Below the pieces are notes generated by a model, which was not told where the DNA came from, searched no databases, and saw only the letters and a program-made list of their open reading frames with translations. From Flavobacterium cellulosilyticum (lineage in GTDB: Bacteria; Bacteroidota; Bacteroidia; Flavobacteriales; Flavobacteriaceae), in NCBI RefSeq assembly GCF_004349355.1, contig NZ_SMFK01000001.1, forward strand, positions 496,001 to 560,000: DNA of 64,000 bases. The letters run 5' to 3'. Positions within the stretch are counted from its first letter, which is position 1, and every line of letters starts with the position of its first letter. The position numbers and the translations under genes are program-made. Shown piece after piece: positions 9,755-19,563 of this stretch.

Positions 9755-12700
9755 ATGAGATATATACAACTAAAAATAGTGTTATGTTTTTTAATTATTG
9801 CTTTTTCTCCCACAGTTTTAATTGCTCAAGTTGTTAGAAATATTGATGTCAATGGTAGTGTTAGGAGTGCTAAAGGAGAGCCAGTTATGGGTGCTACTTT
9901 AGTTAGTAAAAAAGGTAATATTTCCACAACTACTGATTTTGCAGGTAAGTTTACAATTAATGTACCTATAAATTCAAATTTATTAATAAATGCTACGGGG
10001 TTTGTTTCAAAATCTGTAGTTGTTACTCCAAAATCGAATGAAATTGAAATATTATTAGATAAGGATCAGTCAGTACAAGTAGCTTTTAGGAAAGTTCAAG
10101 AAAAAGACCTTTTAGGAGACGTATCCTATGTTAACATTCCTGAAATTTTGAAAAATAATTACACAACATACAGTTTAGATGGTTTACAAACTTTTGTAGG
10201 TGGTTTTAATGGTAATATCTGGGGGGCTGGAGGCTATTTAGTATTAGTTGACGGGATTCCACGTGATGCAACATCTATATTACCTGTAGAGATTGAACAA
10301 GTTTCGTTTTTAAAAGGAGTTGCTGCAGTAGCATTGTATGGAAGCCGTGCTGCTAAAGGTGTTGTTTATATCACTTCTAAAAAAGGCGTTATTCAAAAAC
10401 AACAAATTGCTGTCAGATTCGATGCAGGGATTAATCTAGCTAAAAGCTTCCCTAAATACTTAGGTTCAGCAGAATACATGAGCTATTACAATCAAGCGCG
10501 TTCAAATGATGGCTTATCACCATTGTATTCACAGGAGACTATCTATAATTATGCGTCTGGTAGTAATCCTTACCGTTTTCCAAATGTAGATTACTATTCA
10601 TCTGATTATCTGAAAGATTTTGCTAAAAGATATGATGCCAATGTAGAAATTAAAGGCGGAAATAAAATAGCCCGATATTATACAGTAGTAAATTTCTCTA
10701 ATACAGGAGATTTGTTGAATTTTGGTGAGGCTAAGAAAAACAATACAAATCGTTTTAATATAAGAGGAAATGTAGATCTTGCAATTAATGATTTCATTTC
10801 ATGTACAATTGGTACTAACGCTATCTATTATAATGGTAGAGGAGTTAATACAAATTATTGGAATAGTGCAGCAAATACAAGACCTAATCGATTTTCTCCA
10901 TTATTACCTACGGATATGATTGAAGAAAGCGACCAAGGTTCCCAAGGTATAATAAAAGATAGTAACTATCTTATTGATGGTAAATATTTATTAGGGGGTA
11001 CGCAATTGGATTTAAATAATTCATTTGCTGCAATTTACGCGGGAGGATATAATACATATACTAATCGTCAGTTTCAATTTAATACAGGTGTAAATGCTAA
11101 TTTGAATAGTCTTTTAGATGGATTGTCTTTTAAGTCTAAGTTTGCTGTGGATTATGAAACTTCCTATTCTCAATCCTACAATAATAACTATGCGGTATAT
11201 GAAGCAGCGTGGAATAACTATGCAGGAAATGATCAAATAACATCTTTAACTAAATATGGTGATGATTCTAAATCAGGAATTCAGAATATTTCTAATAGTG
11301 CATACAAACAAACCATAGCTTTTTCAGGTCAATTTGATTATGAGAAAAAGATTGAAGGAGGTCATAACTTTTCAGCTATGTTGATAGCAAATGGATTTCA
11401 ACAAGCCCTTTCACAAGTTTACCATAAGGTAAGTAATGCAAATTTAGGACTTAATTTAAGTTATAATTTTGCTGGAAAATATTACGCTGAATTTAATGAA
11501 GCTGTAGTGCATTCTGCTAAATTTGCTAAAGGAAAGAGACTTGCAACTTCACCTACATTGTCTTTGGGTTGGAGACTTAGTCAAGAGAATTTCCTGAAAG
11601 ATTGGTCCTCTTTAGACAACTTGAAATTGACAGTTTCTGCCGGTATATTGAATACAGATTTAGATGTTTCTAACTATTATTTGTATCAAAGTATCTATAC
11701 ACAAACGGATGGAGCTTGGTTCAGTTGGAGAGATGGTTCTTTAAACAGAAGTACTGATTCTCGAAGAGGTGAAAATTTAGACCTTTCGTATGCTACAAGA
11801 AATGAGGTAAACGTAGGTTTAGAGGCGTCATTTCTTAAAAAACTAATAACGTTTAATGGTACTTTCTTTGCTAACAAAATTAAGGGTAATCCCATACAAG
11901 CATCTGTTTTATATCCTAATTATTTTAGTACAGGTTTTCCAAATACCTCTTTTATACCTTATGTTAATTATAACAATGATGATCGTATTGGTTTTGATTT
12001 CAACGTTAGATTTAATAAAAGAGTTGGTCAAGTAGATTTGTCTTTAGGAGTTACAGGTAATTATTATGACAGTAAAGCTTCTAAAAGAGCAGAACAGTTT
12101 GAAAACGACTATCAAAATAGACAAGGGAAACCAATAGATGCTCTTTGGGGACTTAAAAGTGAAGGCTTTTTTATGAATGATTCTGATATTGTTGGTCATG
12201 CTTCACAAACATTTGGTACAGTTAAGCCTGGTGATATTAAATACCATGATCAAAATGGAGATGGTGTTATTAATTCACAAGATGAGGTTTATTTAGGTAA
12301 AGCTGGATGGAGTGGTTCTCCTTTTACTGGAGGTATTAATTTTACTGCCAAATGGAAAACATTAACATTTTTCGCATTAGCAACTACACAAATTGGTGCT
12401 TATGGTATGAAAAACAATTCTTATTTTTGGATAGATGGTGAAGATAAATATTCAGTTATGGTAAGAAATAGTTGGACTGTTGAAAATCAAGCAACTGCTA
12501 CTTATCCTAGATTGACTACAAATACAAGTGATAATAACTACCGTTCATCAGATTTTTGGATTTACAGTACAAACAGAATTGATTTAGCGAATGTTCAGAT
12601 TTCATATGATTTTCCAAAAAAGTTGATTCAAAATTCATTTCTAAGTGAATTAGGAGTTTATGTAAATGGTTCTAATTTGTTAACAATCTCTCCAGAACGC

Positions 12701-12775
12701 GAAACTATGGAGTTAAATATTGGTGGATCGCCACAAACTAGGTTCTTCAATTTAGGCTTAAAAGCTTTATTTTAA
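9755..12775 (+). CDS. xusC: second SusC-like TonB-dependent transporter XusC
   Basis: A second outer-membrane xylan oligomer channel. Signal peptide 1-24 (TVLIA-Q), carboxypeptidase-regulatory-like domain about 30-105, plug about 118-208, then the barrel to residue 1006. It differs from XusA: the usual VVxVGYG segment is replaced by VQVAFRKVQEKDLLG (107-121), and the plug passes from GLQTFVGGFNG straight to GAGGYLVLVDGIPRD, without the PG...IRIRG stretch. YGSRAAKGVVYITSKKG (195-211) confirms the plug end. This divergent form is what is expected for the second SusC of xus clusters. It follows xusB by 44 nt and precedes its own SusD by 28 nt. Confidence 0.88.
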   Translation: MRYIQLKIVLCFLIIAFSPTVLIAQVVRNIDVNGSVRSAKGEPVMGATLVSKKGNISTTTDFAGKFTINVPINSNLLINATGFVSKSVVVTPKSNEIEILLDKDQSVQVAFRKVQEKDLLGDVSYVNIPEILKNNYTTYSLDGLQTFVGGFNGNIWGAGGYLVLVDGIPRDATSILPVEIEQVSFLKGVAAVALYGSRAAKGVVYITSKKGVIQKQQIAVRFDAGINLAKSFPKYLGSAEYMSYYNQARSNDGLSPLYSQETIYNYASGSNPYRFPNVDYYSSDYLKDFAKRYDANVEIKGGNKIARYYTVVNFSNTGDLLNFGEAKKNNTNRFNIRGNVDLAINDFISCTIGTNAIYYNGRGVNTNYWNSAANTRPNRFSPLLPTDMIEESDQGSQGIIKDSNYLIDGKYLLGGTQLDLNNSFAAIYAGGYNTYTNRQFQFNTGVNANLNSLLDGLSFKSKFAVDYETSYSQSYNNNYAVYEAAWNNYAGNDQITSLTKYGDDSKSGIQNISNSAYKQTIAFSGQFDYEKKIEGGHNFSAMLIANGFQQALSQVYHKVSNANLGLNLSYNFAGKYYAEFNEAVVHSAKFAKGKRLATSPTLSLGWRLSQENFLKDWSSLDNLKLTVSAGILNTDLDVSNYYLYQSIYTQTDGAWFSWRDGSLNRSTDSRRGENLDLSYATRNEVNVGLEASFLKKLITFNGTFFANKIKGNPIQASVLYPNYFSTGFPNTSFIPYVNYNNDDRIGFDFNVRFNKRVGQVDLSLGVTGNYYDSKASKRAEQFENDYQNRQGKPIDALWGLKSEGFFMNDSDIVGHASQTFGTVKPGDIKYHDQNGDGVINSQDEVYLGKAGWSGSPFTGGINFTAKWKTLTFFALATTQIGAYGMKNNSYFWIDGEDKYSVMVRNSWTVENQATATYPRLTTNTSDNNYRSSDFWIYSTNRIDLANVQISYDFPKKLIQNSFLSELGVYVNGSNLLTISPERETMELNIGGSPQTRFFNLGLKALF

Positions 12776-12803
12776 ATTAACAAATCATTAAAAAATAAAT
12801 GAT

Positions 12804-14555
12804 ATGAATAAAAAAATCTTAATAATATTATCAGTCATCTTTATGTGTGTTAGTTGCGATGATCTCATCGAGCCAGCCATAGAAAACAATAGAGGACTAA
12901 GTGATATGTACGATGAGGCAGGTTATGCACAAGGAATTTTACTGAATGCTTATACTAGACTACCTGGAAATGGATGGTCATTTAATGATGTAGCAACTGA
13001 TGATGCCGTTTCAAACGATGTTAGTAATAATTATCGTAAAGTGGCTACGGGACAATGGACGGCAAATTTTAACCCTTTAGATCAATGGACAAATTCAAAG
13101 GCTGCAATTCAATATTTGAATATTTTTCTTGCAGAAGCTGATAAAGTTAATTGGGCAAAAGAAGAAAATGTTAGTAAGTTATTTAGACAACGATTAAAAG
13201 GAGAAGCTTATGGATTGCGTGCACTTTATATGTACTATTTGTTACAGGCGCATTCAGGTATAACTGATAGTAATGAGTTATTGGGTGTTCCTATACTTTT
13301 AGAGCCAGAAGGGGCATCTTCAAATTTCAATATACCTCGAAATACATTTGAACAATGTATGGCTCAAATTTATAGTGATTTAGCAAAAGCTAAAGAAATG
13401 CTTCCATTAGATTTTGAAGAAGCTACTACTTTGCCCCCAGGTTATACTAATTTGAATGATTATAATAGAGTTTTTGGAGATTATGCTAGACAAAGGGTAA
13501 GTGGTAGAGTTGTAATGTTTATTAAAGCAAAAGTGGCTTTATTGGCTGCGAGTCCAGCTTTTAGTTCTGGCAACTCAACTACTTGGAGTAATGCTGCTGA
13601 TTATGCTGGTCAATTACTAGCACTCAATGGTGGTATTGCAGGACTAGATGCAAATGGTTTAACATGGTATAGTAATGCTACAGAATTGACTAATTTAGGA
13701 ACTGGAAAAAATTCCAAAGAAGTTGCTTGGAGAACGGATATTGCTGAGAGTAATACTTTAGAAGCCGACAATTTTCCTCCTACACTTTATGGTAGTGGGC
13801 GTATTAATCCTACGCAAAATCTAGTTGATGCTTTTCCAGATATTAACGGATACCCTATTACAAGCGCATCAAGTAATTTTAATGCTTCTACTCCTTATGC
13901 TAATCGTGATCCCCGCTTGAAGACTTTTATTTTAGTTAATCAAGGTACGGCGGGTGTAAGTGGAACGGTTATTACTACAGCTAGTAACGGAACTACAAAT
14001 GATGCCCTTAATAAGGTAGCAACTTCAACTCGAACTGGTTATTATATGAGAAAATTGCTAAGACAAGACGTGAATTTAAACCCTTCGTCAAGAACTACTC
14101 AAAGACATTATAGACCACGTTTGCGTTATACAGAATTATATCTTAATTACGCAGAAGCGGCTAATGAGGCTTGGGGGCCTGTAGCAAATGGCAGCTATGG
14201 TTTTTCTGCCTTTGATGTAATAAAAGCAATAAGAAAACGTGCGGGTATTACCCAACCAGATCCTTATTTAGAGTCTATCAAATCAAATAAAGATGCTATG
14301 CGTGTTTTAATTAGAAATGAGCGTCGATTAGAATTATGTTTTGAAGGATACCGTTTCTGGGATTTGCGTAGATGGAAATCAAATTTAACTGAAACGGCTA
14401 AAGGTATGAACATTCAAGGAACTACTGCTGCTCCTACATATACTTTAATTCCATCTGTTGAGAATAGAGTTTTTAGTGACTATATGTATTATGGACCAAT
14501 ACCATATAGCGAGACGCTTAAATTTAAAGCATTGCAACAAAACAAAGGATGGTAA
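12804..14555 (+). CDS. xusD: second SusD/RagB-like lipoprotein XusD
   Basis: A surface glycan-binding partner of XusC. A short leader ends at the lipobox CVS-C18 followed by DD, an acidic tail typical for surface-exposed lipoproteins in this phylum. SusD hallmarks are GEAYGLRALYMYYLLQAHSG (about 132-151), LRYTELYLNYAEAANEA and IRNERRLELCFEGYRFWDLR near the C-terminus, and the closing NKGW. The length of 583 aa is normal. It sits between xusC and xusE with gaps of 28 and 51 nt, inside the single plus-strand operon. Confidence 0.9.
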   Translation: MNKKILIILSVIFMCVSCDDLIEPAIENNRGLSDMYDEAGYAQGILLNAYTRLPGNGWSFNDVATDDAVSNDVSNNYRKVATGQWTANFNPLDQWTNSKAAIQYLNIFLAEADKVNWAKEENVSKLFRQRLKGEAYGLRALYMYYLLQAHSGITDSNELLGVPILLEPEGASSNFNIPRNTFEQCMAQIYSDLAKAKEMLPLDFEEATTLPPGYTNLNDYNRVFGDYARQRVSGRVVMFIKAKVALLAASPAFSSGNSTTWSNAADYAGQLLALNGGIAGLDANGLTWYSNATELTNLGTGKNSKEVAWRTDIAESNTLEADNFPPTLYGSGRINPTQNLVDAFPDINGYPITSASSNFNASTPYANRDPRLKTFILVNQGTAGVSGTVITTASNGTTNDALNKVATSTRTGYYMRKLLRQDVNLNPSSRTTQRHYRPRLRYTELYLNYAEAANEAWGPVANGSYGFSAFDVIKAIRKRAGITQPDPYLESIKSNKDAMRVLIRNERRLELCFEGYRFWDLRRWKSNLTETAKGMNIQGTTAAPTYTLIPSVENRVFSDYMYYGPIPYSETLKFKALQQNKGW

Positions 14556-14606
14556 GGTTTATAGAGCCTATATGTATGCTATTTATTTTAATATAATTTC
14601 AAAAAA

Positions 14607-15641
14607 ATGAAAAACAAGCTATTTTTAATGTTTACGATTTTATTTATCACCTTAACATCTTGTACAAATCAAGATGCTGCATTTGATAATTTTGAGTATC
14701 AATCGGTTTATTTTGCCTATCAATTTCCTGTTAGAACAATTACTTTAGGAGAAGATACTTTTGACACCTCTCCAGATAATGAGCATAAGTGCAAAATAAT
14801 GGCTACTTTGGGAGGTGTTTATAATAATGATAAAGATGTCACCATCGATGTAGAAGTGGCTAATTCTTTAACTCAAAGTTTGTTGTTTAAGGCTGCAGGT
14901 GATAATATTGTTCCAATGCCTAGTAATTATTATTCTTTATTGTCTAATAAAATAAATATTGGTAAAGGACAAGTTACTGGTGGTGTTGATGTTCAGCTAA
15001 CTGATGCTTTTTTTGCAGATCCTCTTGCTCTAAAAAACACTTATGTTATCCCTATTAAGATGACTCGTGTTGTAAATGCGGATACTATATTGTCAGGAAA
15101 AGCATTAGTTGCTAATCCTAATAAAGCAATTGCTACTGATTGGTCTGTAGCTCCAAAGGATTTTATATTCTATGCTGTAAGATATGTTAATCCTTGGGAT
15201 GGTAATTATTTACGTAGAGGAAAAGATATTATTGAAGGTAATAATGGAAATACTTCCCTTAATAAAACAATTGTTAGACACAAAACATATGTAGAAAGTG
15301 ACGAGGTATATAAAATTAATACTTTATCATTAACTAAAATAGATTTTCCAGTTGTTTATAAAGATGCGGCTGGAAATAACATAAACTGTAAACTGATACT
15401 TACTTTTGATTCAGTGGGTATTTGTACGGTTTCTTCTTCTAATCCGGCTAGTTATACAGCAACTGGAACAGGTAAATTTGTAAAAGGAGGAGAGAAAAAC
15501 AGTTGGGGATCAAAAGATCGTGATGCTCTGTATCTTGATTATAAGGTTAATTTACAGAGTTTTAATGTTGCAACAAATGATACATTAGTATTAAGGGACA
15601 GAGGTGTTAAAGCGCAAACATTTTCACCAGTTCTTAAGTAA
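14607..15641 (+). CDS. xusE: XusE-type surface glycan-binding lipoprotein (DUF1735/DUF5627-like)
   Basis: A predicted outer-surface xylan-binding protein with no enzyme motif. The lipobox is TLTS-C19 followed by TNQD. The N-terminal half (about 30-165) looks like the DUF1735 beta-sandwich of SusE-like proteins, with the pattern NTYVIPIKMT; the C-terminal half (about 175-344), starting near FYAVRYVNPWDGNYLRRG, resembles the DUF5627 domain that accompanies it in xylan loci. Position directly between xusD and the GH10 gene matches xusE of the conserved cluster, and this supports the symbol more than any single motif does. Whether it binds xylan is inferred from that synteny. Confidence 0.75.
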   Translation: MKNKLFLMFTILFITLTSCTNQDAAFDNFEYQSVYFAYQFPVRTITLGEDTFDTSPDNEHKCKIMATLGGVYNNDKDVTIDVEVANSLTQSLLFKAAGDNIVPMPSNYYSLLSNKINIGKGQVTGGVDVQLTDAFFADPLALKNTYVIPIKMTRVVNADTILSGKALVANPNKAIATDWSVAPKDFIFYAVRYVNPWDGNYLRRGKDIIEGNNGNTSLNKTIVRHKTYVESDEVYKINTLSLTKIDFPVVYKDAAGNNINCKLILTFDSVGICTVSSSNPASYTATGTGKFVKGGEKNSWGSKDRDALYLDYKVNLQSFNVATNDTLVLRDRGVKAQTFSPVLK

Positions 15642-15665
15642 TTATCAATTATAAAACTAAATGAT

Positions 15666-17348
15666 ATGAAAAAAATATATAGAATTGTGCCACTAGCTGC
15701 GTTATTAATAACGTTAGCAGCATGTACAGAACCACATGTGCTTTCTTATGAAGTTGAAAAGCCTGAAACTATTGCTAATCAGGATAAAATTAATGCATAT
15801 GCAGACTTAAAAACTTATGTTGATAGAGCGGCGAATCCTAATTTTAAATTAGGAGCAGGAATATCATTATCTGATTATACAAGTAAAAGCATAATGTATA
15901 GGTTGGTAAATAAAAATTTTGATGAGATTACTTTGGGCTATGAAATGAAACATGGCGCAATAGTTAAAGCGGATGGAAGTCTTAATCTTGATAATGTCAA
16001 TAAATTATTAAAATCAGCTCAAGAGTCAAATGTTTCAGTTTTTGGCCATACACTTTGTTGGCATGCCAATCAAAATGCAACTTATCTTAAAAAACTGATT
16101 GCACCAATTGTTTTATCATCAACAGGTCCAGGTTGGGATTCTGTAATAGCGGTTGACTTTGAAAATGATGTTACGGCAAATTATCAATCTAATGCCAATG
16201 CAGTAGCGAGCTTTACGGCTATGGGACAAGGAGCCAATGGAGTAGGAAGAGCATTGAAGATTACTAATGCTAGTGTTCGTGCCAATGATTGGGAAGCGCA
16301 GTTTTTCTTAAAATTTTCTCCAGCTGTACAGCAGGGCGAAAAGTATACACTAAAAATGGACGTTCGTTCAGATGTAGCTGCTTCTTATTCTACACAAGCA
16401 CACGTGACTCCGGGTGCTTATAAGTTTTATGATTTCTTTGGAAGTATCTCATCAACAACAACTTGGGCGACTTACACCAAAGAGATTACAGTTTCAGCAG
16501 ATATGGCAACTTGTGGTGCTATTGCCTTTAATTTAGGAAAAACAGCCACAAGTTTTTATTTTGATAATATCACCTTAACAAAATATAACGCAACTGGCAG
16601 TATTCAAACACAAGAAAAAACTCCTGAACAGAAGAAAACTATTATATCTGGAGCCCTTGAAAAATGGATAAAAGAAATGGTTGTTAATTGTGCTCCATAT
16701 GTAAAAGCTTGGGATGTCGTTAATGAGCCAATGGATGATGGAAAACCATACGAATTAAAAACAGGCATTGGTAAAACCAATATGGCTGCTGATGACTTTT
16801 ACTGGCAAGATTATTTAGGAAAAGATTATGCCGTTGATGCCTTTAGACTGGCAAGACAATATGGTAATTCCTCAGATAAATTATTCATAAATGATTATAA
16901 TCTTGAATATAGTATGGATAAATGTAAAGGTCTTATTCAGTATGTTAATTATATTGAAAGTAAAGGTCAAAAAGTGGATGGTATTGGTACTCAGATGCAC
17001 ATTAGCATAACTTCTGATAAAGCTAAAATTGCAACGATGTTTCAATTGCTAGCTGAAACTGGTAAACTTATAAAAGTTTCAGAACTAGATGTTGCAGCAG
17101 GAACTAAAGGAGTAAAGCTTACAGATGATCAACTTCGATTGCAAGCAGAGATGTATCAATATGTTGTGGATATGTATATGAAATATATTCCATCAAGCAA
17201 GAGATACGGAATTACTGTTTGGGGCTTAACAGATAGTAAGGATGACGCATCTTGGTTACCAGGTATGCATCAAGGTTTATGGGATGTTAATTTTACTCGT
17301 AAACCTTCTTATACTAGTTTTGCCGAAGGACTTAAAACTCTAAAATAA
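15666..17348 (+). CDS. xyn10C: GH10 endo-1,4-beta-xylanase with an inserted CBM (Xyn10C type)
   Basis: A cell-surface endo-xylanase that cuts xylan to oligomers for the Xus transporters. Lipobox LAA-C20. The GH10 barrel is interrupted: it starts at about 45, reaches VFGHTLCWHAN (125-135), is then broken by a beta-sandwich of the CBM4_9 kind (about 159-308, ending FYFDNITLTKY), and resumes at about 320. The acid/base is E354 (WDVVNEP) and the nucleophile E473 (KVSELDV). Insertion at this loop is the known design of the surface xylanase in xus clusters, which often carry two modules; only one is present here. The ATG at 15666 is preferred over the overlapping ATG at 15661, which meets a stop at once. 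Confidence 0.93.
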   Translation: MKKIYRIVPLAALLITLAACTEPHVLSYEVEKPETIANQDKINAYADLKTYVDRAANPNFKLGAGISLSDYTSKSIMYRLVNKNFDEITLGYEMKHGAIVKADGSLNLDNVNKLLKSAQESNVSVFGHTLCWHANQNATYLKKLIAPIVLSSTGPGWDSVIAVDFENDVTANYQSNANAVASFTAMGQGANGVGRALKITNASVRANDWEAQFFLKFSPAVQQGEKYTLKMDVRSDVAASYSTQAHVTPGAYKFYDFFGSISSTTTWATYTKEITVSADMATCGAIAFNLGKTATSFYFDNITLTKYNATGSIQTQEKTPEQKKTIISGALEKWIKEMVVNCAPYVKAWDVVNEPMDDGKPYELKTGIGKTNMAADDFYWQDYLGKDYAVDAFRLARQYGNSSDKLFINDYNLEYSMDKCKGLIQYVNYIESKGQKVDGIGTQMHISITSDKAKIATMFQLLAETGKLIKVSELDVAAGTKGVKLTDDQLRLQAEMYQYVVDMYMKYIPSSKRYGITVWGLTDSKDDASWLPGMHQGLWDVNFTRKPSYTSFAEGLKTLK

Positions 17349-17404
17349 TAGTGTATTACTAAACCGGTTTCTTTATCGGTTATTTAAAACAGTTAATTTA
17401 AATT

Positions 17405-17441
17405 TCCCTTTGGATGTGTTTTTTAACAACAGCCAAAGGGA
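17405..17441 (+). terminator. hairpin between xyn10C and the GH5 gene
   Basis: TCCCTTTGG at 17405-17413 pairs perfectly with CCAAAGGGA at 17433-17441; the 19-nt loop has a further TGTT/AACA pairing. The T-run lies in the loop and not after the stem, so it may be a partial terminator or an RNA-processing or stabilising hairpin that sets lower expression of the GH5 gene. Confidence 0.4.
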
Positions 17442-17466
17442 TTATTAATTTTAAAATCATTCTAAA

Positions 17467-18708
17467 ATGAAGTTGTATAATTTTTTTCGTGTAGAATTTG
17501 TTTTTCTACTGCTTTTTTTTGTATCCTGTTCAAAGGATGATACACCAGCAACATCCCCTCCTTCTACTCCAGTAGTAGAAAAAATAACTTGGCCATTGGG
17601 AACACCTAAACTCAAAGTTGTTGGTAAATACCTTCAAGATCCATGCGGGAATATCATTAAATTACATGGTGTTGCAATGACTCCTAGTCCTTGGTTTAAT
17701 GGTGGAGCAGTTGGTGAATGGCGTTGGAATAATTATGATGTGGCAGGTTGCTTACAATATAATAATGCTATAATAGATAAATTATCTGATGCAAAACAAG
17801 GTTGGTACCTTAATTATGTTAGATTGCATATAGATCCTTACTGGACAAATAATTTAGGGATTTCGGGCATTCAAGAAAATGATATTTCACAATTTAATAT
17901 TGAGAGGTTTAAAGATGCAATAGACAAAGTGATTATTCCACTTATAGCACATGCAAAAACAAGAGGAATGTATGTTATTTTGCGTCCACCTGGTGTTTGT
18001 CCTGAGCAAATCGCGGTTGGTGGTGCTTATCAGGATTATTTAAAACTGATATGGGATTATATTTCAAAGCATCCTTCCTTAAAAAATTCAGATCATTTGA
18101 TGTTTGAATTAGCTAATGAACCCATAAGAATTAAACTTCCGGACGGTACTTATGGCGCAAATACTCAAGCACATTTTGATCAGTTAAAATTATTTTTTCA
18201 ACCCATCGTTAATATGATTAGAGCTAATGGTGCCAATAATATTCTTTGGATTCCAGGTTCTGGATGGCAATCACAGTATAAAGGATATGCTGTAAACCCT
18301 ATTGAAGGCGAGAATATTGGCTATGCAGTACATATTTATCCTGGATATTGGGGAAAAGATAATAATGATCCTACTGTATTTAGAGCTAATTGGAATGAAA
18401 ATATAAAACCTGTGGCCGATATAGCACCAATTGCTATTACAGAAATTGATTGGGGTCCAGATAAATACTCCGTTTGGGGAAAAGGTGGGCTAACAGGAAC
18501 AGCAGGAGGATGGGGATTTGGTGCTAATTTTAAAGTGCTAACTGATGAATCTGCTAATGTAAGTTGGAATGTTTTGTCTCCAGAAAATCTTATCGATAAA
18601 GGGTCAGTTAATGGAGGAATTGCGTATGATAATAATCCACAGGCCTGTGCTAATGCTGTAAATATTTGGTTTAAAGAATATGCCAAAAAGCTGGTGATTT
18701 GTAAATAG
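17467..18708 (+). CDS. GH5 family glycoside hydrolase lipoprotein
   Basis: A probable surface-anchored endo-glycanase. Lipobox FFVS-C21 followed by SKDD, then a Pro/Thr-rich linker (25-40). The GH5 (beta/alpha)8 domain spans about 48-410; acid/base E218 in FELANEP and nucleophile E326 in AITEIDWG are clear, and R119 with H121 (YVRLHID) fit the strand-3 pattern. Substrate cannot be fixed from sequence: GH5 includes xylanases, cellulases and mannanases, and the subfamily was not recognised. It follows xyn10C by 118 nt with a hairpin between, so it is either the last gene of the xus operon or weakly separated from it. Confidence 0.85.
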   Translation: MKLYNFFRVEFVFLLLFFVSCSKDDTPATSPPSTPVVEKITWPLGTPKLKVVGKYLQDPCGNIIKLHGVAMTPSPWFNGGAVGEWRWNNYDVAGCLQYNNAIIDKLSDAKQGWYLNYVRLHIDPYWTNNLGISGIQENDISQFNIERFKDAIDKVIIPLIAHAKTRGMYVILRPPGVCPEQIAVGGAYQDYLKLIWDYISKHPSLKNSDHLMFELANEPIRIKLPDGTYGANTQAHFDQLKLFFQPIVNMIRANGANNILWIPGSGWQSQYKGYAVNPIEGENIGYAVHIYPGYWGKDNNDPTVFRANWNENIKPVADIAPIAITEIDWGPDKYSVWGKGGLTGTAGGWGFGANFKVLTDESANVSWNVLSPENLIDKGSVNGGIAYDNNPQACANAVNIWFKEYAKKLVICK

Positions 18709-18990
18709 TAACTATCATTTGTATTTTATAGAACGCTAGTTCATACATTACTGACCTATTTTATGTATGAAAAATAAAGAATTAAAAACAAGAATATTTC
18801 GGTAGCTATTAAGCCCCTTAGTGTTACAACATTTGGAATTAAAAGGCAATTCTAATATGGTCAATTAAAATACAATCAGTTGTTTTTTATCAGACTGAAG
18901 TTATTTGTTTTAATAAGAACAGTATAAATTCATTAAAAAATAAAGAGAAGTAAGTAATAGAACTATTAACTTTAAACATATGAAAATTTC
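18709..18990. other. intergenic region with a degenerate operator
   Basis: No intact gene. ACAATCAGTTGT at 18872-18883 differs by one base from the LacI-type operator seen elsewhere. Downstream is the broken 5' gene end at 18991, so this stretch reads as the former regulatory region of a lost gene. A small stem (18741-18748 with 18763-18770) has no T-run. Confidence 0.4.
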
Positions 18991-19095
18991 ATGAAAATGA
19001 ATAAAAAGTAGCAAACTAGTATTATTTTTAAAAGTAGCAATAGGGGCTTTTTATTCTCTTGTCCCTCTTCGGATTAACGACTTTGTTGCTCAAAA
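18991..19095 (+). pseudogene. 5' remnant of a secreted-protein gene, possibly susC-like
   Basis: The ATG at 18991 begins MKMNKK and then meets a stop. If one base is restored in the A-run near 19003-19007, the frame continues SSKLVLFLKVAIGAFYSLVP and then LRINDFVAQNKT, a convincing signal peptide with a VA-QNKT cleavage region of the kind found at the start of SusC-like receptors. The coding sense is lost near 19095, where the tail of the esterase remnant begins in the opposite direction. The identity is an inference from the signal peptide alone. Confidence 0.35.
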
Positions 19096-19563
19096 TAAAA
19101 CTCTATACTATCATCTTCATAAGCATTTGCACTATCATTCTTTTTTACATCATCTACAACTTTTGCAAATAGATATACGTAGGTATCATCCCACATTTCT
19201 TTCATCATAAGGTGCTGTTCCAACAAGAATGGTTTTTGCATCAAAAGTTTTAATAGCAGGATCGTTCCATCCAGCATCAATAGTTCCGTCTTTTGTTGGA
19301 GCACTAAAAGACCTATAAACAGGTGTAACTTGCTGAACAACCTTGCCTTTAACAATATTTGATAATCCCTTTAAGGCTGTTGCATCTATTGCCTCAGCAG
19401 AAATGTAATAATCACCTCCAGAAACGTTGTTACATGTAAATGAATACGGAGCCGTTGCATCTTCACTTAGTAATACTTTTCCATTAAAAAACTGAACTTT
19501 AACTGCATCATTGTTGATGTCAGTAACCTCGGCAGTTATTATTATTGTTGCAGGTTCAGCGTA
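19074..19563 (-). pseudogene. decayed C-terminal part of the CE15 gene: Ig-like domain and broken CBM9
   Basis: On the minus strand the frame of the CE15 gene continues past its TAA stop (19564-19566) without a shift. It reads YAEPATIIITAEVTD, then FFNGKVLL and APYSFTCNNVSGGDYYISAEA, the pattern of a bacterial Ig-like domain. Next comes TKDGTIDAGWNDPAI, the start of a CBM9-like domain. Near 19195-19210 the frame changes, and KEMWDDTYVYLFAKVVDD then NAYEDDSIEFYF continues CBM9. It ends at a stop at 19074, well short of a full CBM9. One stop, one frameshift and a truncated end mark it as a relic. Confidence 0.7.

Noticed and set aside
18741-18770. Stem TCATACAT/ATGTATGA as a terminator after the GH5 gene
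   Set aside because: A long loop, pure AT-rich stem and A-run instead of T-run after it; too weak to call.
19074-19355. A 93-aa minus-strand frame as an independent gene
   Set aside because: Only its last 40 residues make sense (CBM9); the first half is the wrong frame of the same CBM9 relic, so it is part of the decayed esterase tail.
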